64,000 bases of DNA, from NCBI GenBank assembly GCA_026075535.2, contig AP026541.1, forward strand, positions 10,230,001 through 10,294,000. The letters are read 5' to 3'. The first letter of the stretch is position 1; the number at the start of each line of letters is the position of its first letter. The notes under the pieces are model-generated. The model did no database searches. It saw nothing but the letters and a program-made list of their open reading frames with translations, and was not told where the DNA came from. The position numbers were made by a program, and so were the translations under genes. This document shows positions 55,659-64,000 of this stretch, piece after piece. Source of the stretch: Tricholoma matsutake. Taxonomy: Eukaryota > Basidiomycota > Agaricomycetes > Agaricales > Tricholomataceae.

Positions 55659-58600
55659 TTACGCGCCATCCCAAGTTACCCTTTTCTCTTCTCTCGGGCT
55701 TCCGACCTCCCCAGAATCTGACCCAGCCTCATCAGAAGTACCGGCAAACGTCCAGCTACCCGTCGTTGGCGTGAGCTCCCCATCCTGCGCGCTCTGGAAC
55801 TCACCAAAATCGCCAAAGCTAGAGTCGAACGACGAGTCCTCCATTTCATCTGAGAAAGAGGGCGGGAATGTGAATGGATCAGAGCCGCTCGCGGCATGTG
55901 AGTCCGAGAACGGACCAAATCCATCCTATATGACATTCACCAAAGGACTTTGAAATGAACAAGAACAGACTTACGTCGTCGGTTGGGTTGAATGGATCAT
56001 CGGCTAGAATACGAGCTGTCGCCGCGTCGGGAGCGAAGGAATCCTACGACATATTTAGCAAATGTTCAGAACATAAGAACACCAGAATGGCTTACATCAA
56101 ACCCAGACGTGGTGAGAGGGAGTGGTCTCCGCTCGGCACTTCCGTGTCGAGCTGATATAGGCGGTGTGCCTAAGGTAAATGTGGACTGCGACAGCCAGCC
56201 GCCTTCTTCGTCCTCGTCATCCGAACTCGACGAGCTGAGGGTATCTGCAGAATGCATTTCCTGTGCTAGATAGCGAGCGAACTGTAACAAAGCTCATCAG
56301 TTAGCATTTGCAACCCCACAGTGTAACAGCAAACCATACATGTGGCGCAGCGGGGTTCGACTCCTCTTCCTCCTCTTCAGAGTCATCCTGCATAGCGGCA
56401 GGCCCAAAATCAGCACTGCTCTCCCTCGTCAACCGCTGACCGCCTACACGCCGGAATTCTCCCTTAGTCTCGTGACCATTGGTAGTCGCAGCAGCGTCAC
56501 TGCTTGGGCTCATGTCGTCCTCATCAACCTTCCAACGCCCGATACCCCGCACGGAACCCGGCGAAAGTACCGGTTTGCCACCGCCTAGCAGCCGCGTATC
56601 CCGCTTTTTCGTCTCGTTGTATCTTCCCGAGACATATTGATCCCATTCCGGGTCAGGCGCGTATTCGATGAGTTTCAGGCGGAGATCTGGCGGAAAACGT
56701 TCTAGAGCCATAATCACATCTTCAGCCATGAGGGTGAGGTGCCCCATATACCCCAATCGAACTGCATTTGGTTTTGTACTCCACGATCAGAACAGAGTTA
56801 GCAAGTAACTTTTGAAAGACAGAAGTGGAGACGCTTACGATTCCAGGTCATTATGTTTCTGCCCTTCGACTATGCGATGCATCAGGAGGGAGTCCCGGAA
56901 CAGAGCTAAAGCCAGTTCACGATTGCAGCTATCGTCGACGTTGCCTGTGAGGATCTGATGTACATAATCATAAACAGCACTGTGCAGGAAGTTGTTCCAC
57001 GGAAATTCAAAAAATAAGTCCTTCGGTATGTATGGTCAGGCAAGAACATTGTGCTCGATAGAGATAACTTACTAATAACGTTGAAGCAATATCGATCTGG
57101 AGGAATCGTCGTTTTAGCTTGTCACCAATGGGAAGCGACAAATTGGAATCGCCATTCGTAGTGACACGCCGCGAGCTTCTGCGAGATGTGGAGTGTGATC
57201 GGGAATTCCTGTCGGCATCTGGATGATGGGGTCCGACTCTCGAAAGGGCAGCACCATGCGCAGCTATCTCGGATGGAGAAGGCATAGAAGCCGTAGTGGA
57301 GGGAGACGGAACCTTAATATGCAGTGATGGCAGGGCCGTTTCCTCACTGATCGGTGACAGCTCCAACTGCCCGTGGGGCTCATCGTACATGACTATCTCC
57401 TCCATCGCATCGTCGTCCGAACTCCCAGCTTCGGAGTCACTCATGTCATCGTCTGAACCTAGTGAGGATGAATCACGGTGTGCATGTGATATCGGCAGTT
57501 CCAGGGCGGGTTCCATCTCGTCGCTAGTTTCGTCCATAGCTTCATGGCCTCGACCATGCCCATTATTTGACGAGATAACTTGTCCCAGCGCCTCGAGAGC
57601 CGACAAGCCACCTTGGAGTCGCCCCTCCGAGTCGTATAGTTGGTCCATACTTGGGGATCGATTCAGCAGCGACATATTTGAACAATGTAGCAATTCCGCG
57701 AAAAGTTCACATATCCGGTATCGTTCAAAAGTCAAGGGTGTTATTGCGCCAACGGTTGTTGAAACGGGACCAGCCTAGAATCACATGTCAAGAACAAACA
57801 AACGGATGAAAGGAACAACGCACCAATGACCTGGGCTTTTTTAGGAAACCCTGCAAGGTTTCTAAATGGGTACACATTATCTCAAGCAACGGCCCTAGAT
57901 GTACCACCCCCATGCGCTCTACCATCTCCTTCATAGCTTGCTCTAGCGCTTCGCGGTTGTTTTCGACCAATTGTTGTTGCACTTGAATAAGCCGATTGCG
58001 CAACGTATGGAAGAGGTACGGTTCGAAATAGTCCGAATTGTTTTTCCGTATCAGCTCGACTATAACCGAGACGGAATGCACAACGGAGGAAGTTGCTGAC
58101 TCGAAGGTTGGGAGGTGTTGGTTCCTTGACTCTGCGGTTTCACTGGATTCGCCGTCGTTGCTTTCGGCGTCGTCCGGGGGATTGGGTGGTGGACCAAAAT
58201 CGTGTAGTATGTATGTCATTAGGGTTGATAAACTTTCTCTCCGAGCAAGTTGTCGAGCAAAACAATTTGATGCAGGACCATTCTGAAGGCCTTCTGTAAG
58301 ACCTGTTCCGGGTGATGGTGTCGCCATTGAGATAATACCCTTTATCAACTCGGCGACGACGGTATGAATGTCGCTAGTGTGCGCGGGGGAAAGCAGTTCT
58401 ATTAGTCGACCCATGAGATTTTCTGAGGAAAGCCACTAGACCAATAGATGAGCAAACAGTTGAGAGATCATTACAAAACCACTTACTTCGAGAACCCCTG
58501 CCCCTGTGGGTTGTTCGTCCAGTTGTATTATGCGAACCAGAAGGTCGACGATCGACGGGGTTTCGACGTGCAGAAGAAGGCGTACCACCACGCTTGGCTG

Positions 58601-59230
58601 AGACCGTATGAAGGCAAACATCTATATGCACGCAGGAGCTCTGTATTCACGGGACAAGCTTGTATAAGGAGGGACGATTCACCTCAGCCGGTTTCCTGCT
58701 CAGGAACACAACGTTGATTTTGGCAAAGTGCGACGCCATCACCGTCTCCATTTTCATGTCCTCAGGCGATCTATCCAGCACAGTTTCCCAGAAAGGTACC
58801 AGGAGATGTGTTTGCTCGTTCATGCAGGTCTCCACGATGGACCATATATCGCTGCACAAGACTTCTGTAGCAACGTACGGATATCTTCCAGCCAGAAAAG
58901 TCAGGGAGGAATTCAGAGAGATACTGGAGAAATGGACGCACTTGAACCGGCCCTTCTCCTCACCCTCAATTTGCCCGGTGACGTATGCGAATAAGCGCTG
59001 TAGCACATCCACCTGCTGGAAATAGTCAATAAGCCTCGTATTCTGAGACTTGCATTCCTGTAGTAGATCGTCTTCGTCTAGTATGGCCTCGAGCGCAACG
59101 TCTTCCTTGTCCAGCAAGCTATCGATGGCTGAGGCATTGTGAAATCCGAATCTGTGGCGAAAAGTTTCGCAAAACCGGCAATGACTATCAGTGATCCCGG
59201 AACGTTTGGGTCAGACTACCTCCAAAACAT
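55659..59230 (-). CDS. SAPS-domain protein, Sit4/PP6-type phosphatase regulatory subunit
   Basis: A tiny first exon (59230-59220, MFW plus part of Arg) is spliced to 59151, giving MFWRFGFHNASAIDSLLD, the typical SAPS start. Following exons read DEDDLLQECKSQNTRLIDYF, YPYVATEVLCSDIW, FAFIRSQPSVVVRLLLHV, LIELLSPAHTSDIHTVVAEL, GPLLEIMCTHLETLQGFLKK, TFERYRICELFAELLHCSNM and EFPWNNFLHSAVYDYVHQIL. Acidic Ser-rich tails follow, ending EEKRVTWDGA and TAA. About nine introns. SAPS proteins bind the Sit4/PP6 catalytic subunit and direct it in cell-cycle and nutrient signalling. A few internal boundaries (55.9-56.3 kb, 57.0 kb) were read by eye. Confidence 0.9.
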
Positions 59231-59568
59231 GAAGTCTAGGTCGTCCGCTCGTCAGAAATGGGAGGAGTAGACGAAAGCTGCAAGTTGGGTGCCGCTCTGT
59301 CTGTGATAATTCGGCTGTACTTCTAACGCGTCGGAAATTGCCAAAATAAGAAGACACCCGATAAGTACTGTACTACTTACATACAAACTACATATAGTCT
59401 CGGTAAGTAACCCAGCTCCATGATAACGAGTTGACAACACGGTCCATCGTTAGATGGCGCTGAAATTAAAAGAGTCCAAATCTAATCTACAATACATATG
59501 TACGCAGGGCTACCGATTAAAACTGGAGAACGACAATCAATTCGGCGGCTTCCAATTGAGAAAATGAC

Positions 59569-61310
59569 TCAACATACCCGAATCTGGTATGACCCACTGG
59601 CTTTCGTAAGATATCGTACCCATTTTATACTTGTGTAGTTGCTTTTTTCAAAGACTTTAAGGAACCGAACGATCAGGCCGGACGAGGTGAACATCAGGAC
59701 CTGGAAGTCGACATCGATCGGTGGTCTTGCCCAGACCTGACGGTGTGTTGTGCTTGTCAGGCTAGCCATGGCTGTGAAAGTTGACTCCTGTCCACCTTGT
59801 ATTCGTGGGATCCTACATTCAGCTCAGTACATAATTCTTATATTGAGAAGGAGAGTTCTCACTTCCATATCACGACATTCTCTTCGGGAACATACTTCGC
59901 TTTCCCATTGGCAACCTTGCTTTCGACCGTCGTCGTGTTCAGAGGAGTGGGCACACGCAAGACGACATCGGTTGCAGACAGCTTGTTGCTAAAGTTTGCT
60001 CTAACAGAGACCGTGTACGACACCTGTGTCGTCCCAATCTCGGTCACACTCGGTATGACACGGAGCGGCAATTTGACATTTGAAGTTGATCGATATCTGC
60101 TTGCCATGAGTATAACTCATTAAGCATACGAACTATGCCACGCACCGCATCAACTCAAACTCTCCATCGGGTGGTATGAAACTGATCGTGCGGGTTGCAT
60201 CGAAGTCCGTCAATCGCACACATTGATGGAATCTGCAGTCATCTAGCTCCACGGCGTCACTTACTCCCCGCTCATTCTTGTCAATGACAAGTTTATCATT
60301 GAGCCCGAACTTGCATTCGGGAGTGCCAGAGAGGTATGCACGCATCTGGATATGGCCATCTACATCCGCGCGGAGAACATTGCCTGCGCAGCTGAGCGCA
60401 ACAAGGACATGTCTCACTGGAGAAAGACGAACCTTTGGCACTCATGCTGAGGTTCACAGTCTCCACAACGTCCACGAACGCCTCGTTCTTCTTATATTTT
60501 ACATCTCCGCGCCGCCAACTAGTTGCTCCGGTGGCTTGAGTAGTGATCTTCGATGACTCCTCCTACAAGATGACAAGTCAGCCTGTGAGGATTGAAGCAG
60601 AAATAGTGTACGCACGGCTGCGATGGTAGAAACAACACTTTCTGTGGTTATATACGACTTGAGGGTGTCAATTTCGCTGTTCTGAGGATATCCAAAATCG
60701 TTGATTTCTGCGGGTAGATTCAATTAGCTCGTCCAAAGCAGAAACAAATTAACATACCATCGATGAGCTCATAAATCAGGACAAAATTGTTCTTGACCGA
60801 CTCCTCATCCACTTTCCCAAAATATGATTTGGCGATATTGATAAATTTATAGCAAAATTCGAACACCAGTGCTGCGTTGACATTGGTCCTACAAAATTGT
60901 TTTCAACCCAAGATAAGGAAGAAGAATAAACGTACTTAGTCACCGCCACCACATAGAGGTTATTGATCCGGACATGGAAGAAACTCGTCGAGCCGAGTGT
61001 AATGATGGGCGACCTGACATCGCTGTTCGAGACCACTTGAATCCGAAAAACGTCAGCAATCGATCGTCTGTAAAGCCCAGGCTGTATGAGAAGACTGTGC
61101 AGGAGATAGAATGCTCTGGATAACACTTGAAGTCGGTCCGATACAGCCTTGATATGAGAACCTGTACGGCGCGTGTTGGGTTTGTTGATGTGGAAGATGC
61201 GCAGTCATACTTTAGCTCACCTCCCCTTTCTGATTGAAGATGAAAAACGCCTGCTTGGGTGGTCAGCTCATAAGTATGCGTTTAATAGCATGGTTACACA
61301 CGGAAATCAT
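59569..61310 (-). CDS. apm4: AP-2 clathrin adaptor complex, mu (medium) subunit
   Basis: A 9-nt first exon (61310-61302) and a 30-nt second exon (61250-61221) give [13 protein letters not shown], continued at 61161 as VLISRLYR. These micro-exons are supported by perfect frame joins. The longin-like N domain has [40 protein letters not shown] and [11 protein letters not shown]. The C-terminal mu homology domain has [49 protein letters not shown] and ends [16 protein letters not shown]. The sequence favours AP-2 over AP-1. It selects cargo for endocytosis. The last codons (VC and TGA at 59569) could instead be followed by one more intron. Transcribed in the same direction as SAPS, about 340 bp upstream of it. 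Confidence 0.92.
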
Positions 61311-61855
61311 AGTGCTTTTACTCTGTTACGGAGTATTATGAGAACATGGGCGACAAGGACAGAAGATGATGGCGACGCGTAGGCGTGATTTCCATTTCTG
61401 GACGACCTTCACTCATGAACGCATTGGTTCCAATTCTTCTCCTTCAAGCACAAATTTCCGTCCGTCTTGTCGATTGACAACACCATCCGCACCGGAGAAT
61501 AATATTCCGCTCCAGAAGGGACAGCTTTCCGACGAGGCTTAATCTCTCTTTGTGTTGAAGCATGCAGGTCTCGTCATTGTTGCACCGAAACCTCGGAGGA
61601 CTTTGTTCTCGCCCTGTGTAGGTTTGAAGCTTGATGGAGGTGTGCAGGTGTATAACTATGACAGGCTTCAGGACGTGAACAATGGCTTCTAGACTTATTC
61701 TTCTCCACGTCAAAGTAGTGATGTTCTAAACAATATACATATATAACTCAGCACTCTATAAAGGGAACTAGCCTACGCGTCGACCACTCTAATCGAATTC
61801 ACTGTTTCTCGTACAGCACTGCAGCATCCGCGAAACTGGCAAACGAATTTCAAGC
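61311..61855. other. Divergent promoter region
   Basis: Lies between apm4 (-) and the ABM-fold gene (+). A pyrimidine-rich stretch and TATATAAC-like sequence near 61736 could be core promoter signals for the plus-strand gene. The minus-strand frame here is not supported. Confidence 0.35.
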
Positions 61856-62401
61856 ATGCCAATCACAGAGTTCGCGATTTTTCAGCTGCTCCACCCACAT
61901 ACGTTCCACTCTGGCAGCGCTGCAGATCTGTTTAGGAAGCTCAACGCCTGGCAAGCTGAAATTTCCACCTATCCTCTCTATTTTTTCGCAGACAAGGTGG
62001 TTCCGTCGACGATATACCTTATATCTGGGTGGCACAACGTCGATGCACATATGCAGTGGGTCGCAAGTGATAGAAATCGAGAATTGTTGAGGGTTGCTAA
62101 GCCTTTGTTGACGGTGAAGGGCATGGTTCATTTGGACATCGACTTCACTGCGATGCCGATGGACTGTGATGTTGTCACGATAAAGAAACGTGGGGAACAT
62201 TATCTGAAAGAGCAGTCAGGGAGTGTTGAGTATGAGGTTAACTCTCTTGCATTATCGCCAACCTGGATTGGCATTGGTCAAGATCTTGAGCCAGGGTCAG
62301 CAACTGTCTACGAAATTTCTGCAGGATGGGGATTTGGAACGGTTGAGGAAGAAGGCTCGGAACCTACGGTCATGACGATGAAGAGGTTATACATTTCTTA
62401 G
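61856..62401 (+). CDS. ABM-type dimeric alpha/beta-barrel protein, 181 aa
   Basis: An uninterrupted frame begins MPITEFAIFQLLHPHTFHSG. It contains YLISGWHNVDAHMQWVASDR and LLTVKGMVHLDIDFTAMPMD. The pattern of a leading strand, a W-x-S/N-x-(D/E)-AH-x-x-W motif and a trailing strand is typical of the antibiotic biosynthesis monooxygenase (ABM) fold. The C-terminal third is an extension without recognisable motifs. No introns, unlike its neighbours. The substrate is unknown, and a heme- or quinone-related activity would be a guess. Confidence 0.65.
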   Translation: MPITEFAIFQLLHPHTFHSGSAADLFRKLNAWQAEISTYPLYFFADKVVPSTIYLISGWHNVDAHMQWVASDRNRELLRVAKPLLTVKGMVHLDIDFTAMPMDCDVVTIKKRGEHYLKEQSGSVEYEVNSLALSPTWIGIGQDLEPGSATVYEISAGWGFGTVEEEGSEPTVMTMKRLYIS

Positions 62402-62732
62402 AGCTATCTGCTGAGTGTGGGCAGGAGAATAAAATTTGAACAATGAACAGGATCAACTTACACTTATAACTCATACCCTCGGTGCAGACAGAAGAGGTAT
62501 GCTAAAAATAGGTTCAAAATATCATGAAAAAATCAGAAAAAATCAGGGTTATGTATTTGTAGCTCTAGACTATGAAGTAAAAATTATACTCTCTAAAAGC
62601 AGTCAGTACAAAGAGCAGTTTTCATGCCCTAGGAGCAGCAAAGGCGCAGTTGCTGATATGTGTTTGCCTAATTCCCCTCAACCAAATACTGATCAAATGT
62701 TTTCAACATAAGTAACACGGTTACTTTTAATT
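62402..62732. other. Spacer between the ABM-fold gene and the Trf4-type gene
   Basis: Short, AT-rich, no coding signal. It must hold the terminator of the first gene and the promoter of the second. Confidence 0.4.
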
Positions 62733-64000
62733 ATGGATACCCTGCCCCCTAAGCCGCCTCCCCCAGCACGATTGTCCTCGTCCTCGAAATCCACAATAAC
62801 ATCCATCATATCTGGGGAAAACCTGTCGCCAAAATGGGACAGAAGGCGGAAAAATCGATCAGGATCACAGGATGCGCGCCCAGAAGCTAGTGGGAACACA
62901 TCTCAGCCCTCAAACAGTGGTATATCCTCAAGCCAGGTCCAATCGAATGGAACACATGTCAAGCAGGCAATGTTTGAAGACGAGCAGGACTTTATACCAT
63001 TTTTACTCTCGGATACTTCGGACGATGATGCTCCCAGAGACCGTTCAAGAAAGATAAATTCACCTACGCGGGGGATGTATAAGGGAGAGCGAAAGACACG
63101 GGACGATGTTTCTTTCAATGAGCCTCCTACGGAGAAATATCGAGAACAATCTCCGTCGTCTCGAAAGGAACGAGAAAGGGGCAGAGGTAATGGTAAAGAA
63201 AGGGAGCGCAGTCAGGAGAGAGGTAGGCGAGATTTAGACCGAGAAGGTGATGAAGACCGAGCCAGAGATGGAGACCGGAGTAGAGGTGAGGATCGACATC
63301 CAGAGCGACACGGGACGAAACGCAAATACGAGATGCTTTTTGACCCCCGCGATGGCTATTCAAACAAGAAGCAACGGAGTGACGCGGCGTCTAGGAAGGC
63401 ACCTTGGGTCGCTGGGTTGAATTGGCATCGGTGCAAGAACGTAGCTGAAATGTATGTATCTATTTAATCTACGCACGGCTTATTGTTCACTGCCTGGTAG
63501 GTTGCACGATGAGGTGGAAGCATTTGTGAATTGGATTTCACCGAGCCCCGTCGAGGATGAAGTGCGGGGGATGATAGTGACACTCGTTTCAGATGCTGTT
63601 ACATCTGCGTTTCCCGACGCCAAAGTGCTTCCGTTTGGCAGTTTCGGCACGAAGCTTTACCTTCCACTAGGGTATTTCATTCGATCTTTCTTGATGTTTC
63701 ACTCATGTTGCATCACTGCATTTAGAGATATTGACCTCGTAATTCTGTCCGATTCGATGGCCTACAGCGACAAAGCAAATGTCCTCCATGCGCTTGCAAA
63801 CACTCTAAAACGTGCAGGTATTACCTCTCGAGTAACAATCATCGCAAAAGCAAAAGTCCCCATCGTCAAATGCGTAACAACACACGGACGTTTCAACGTG
63901 GACATCAGCATTAACCAATCAAATGGCATACTGTCAGGTGACATCATCAACGGATTTCTTCATAACATGCACCCGAGTAATCGCGCAGGAGGTAGAGGAA
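62733..64000 (+). CDS. TRF4: Trf4/Cid14-type non-canonical poly(A) polymerase, 5' part
   Basis: It starts MDTLPPKPPPPARLSSSS. The N terminus is long, Ser/Arg/Glu-rich and disordered, then APWVAGLNWHRCKNVAEM. After an intron (63452-63500) comes LHDEVEAFVNWISPSPVEDE, the entry to the nucleotidyltransferase domain. After another (63672-63725) comes the catalytic signature VLPFGSFGTKLYLPLG-DIDLVI (GS plus DxD). It then continues FNVDISINQSNG past the window edge. This family adds short poly(A) tails to nuclear RNAs in the TRAMP complex to mark them for exosome decay. The central and PAP-associated domains lie outside the window. Confidence 0.9.

Noticed and set aside
1..64000. CRISPR array, operon or bacterial signals
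   Set aside because: The window is clearly eukaryotic, with spliceosomal introns and fungal retrotransposons. The tandem repeats lack unique spacers.

Overview
This is eukaryotic DNA from a filamentous basidiomycete, most likely an agaricomycete. Introns are short (about 50-65 nt) with GT(A/G)AGT-type donors and CTAAC-type branch points. A Plavaka-type transposase gene, copia elements primed by half an initiator-tRNA, and a chromodomain Ty3/gypsy element are all present. The genus cannot be read from the window.

The window has two halves. Positions 1 to about 47.8 kb are a nested graveyard of mobile elements that I could order from target-site duplications (TSDs). A relict gene resembling ubiquitin-specific proteases (about 4.6-13.7 kb) is split by Copia-1 (4929-11132, TSD CAAGA) and by a solo-LTR-like repeat (12446-13393). 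Copia-1 carries a second, inverted copy of that repeat in its own 5' LTR. Copia-2 (21828-36964, TSD TTTGT) was split three times: by a 489-bp hAT MITE, by a complete chromodomain gypsy element (23659-31315), and by a 1.59-kb hAT-like element (31819-33411). Between and around them lie more hAT-like elements with 8-bp TSDs (837-3467, 13847-15353, 16342-18503), a Tc1/mariner-like element with TA TSD (20151-21258), a foldback MITE and tRNA-derived fragments. Further right, a Plavaka transposase gene (41309-47785) is broken near its C terminus by a hAT-like element (44550-47741). That element itself holds a younger element with perfect 35-bp terminal inverted repeats and its own small intron-containing ORF (46033-47671).

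Positions 49.2-64 kb are compact housekeeping DNA. In order: a multi-pass membrane RING-finger protein (-), a small single-pass membrane protein (-), a FAHD1-type acylpyruvase (+), a SAPS-domain (Sit4-associated) phosphatase regulator (-), the AP-2 adaptor mu subunit (-), an ABM-fold protein (+), and the 5' part of a Trf4/Cid14 non-canonical poly(A) polymerase (+). I resolved exons by reading frames across GT-AG boundaries. One intron, in the FAHD1-type gene, needs a GC-AG boundary.

The most unusual signal is a set of non-autonomous hAT-like elements. Two with matching ends share an intron-like block of 62-64 nt after a GGGCCC hairpin. Five elements, some with different ends, share a recurring GAGCARYTGCTC palindrome. 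They look like transcribed, possibly spliced, structured non-coding elements. Two other points deserve attention: an extra zinc-knuckle ORF after pol in the gypsy element, and a strong bias of disabling stops to TGA, as expected from C-to-T decay of methylated DNA.
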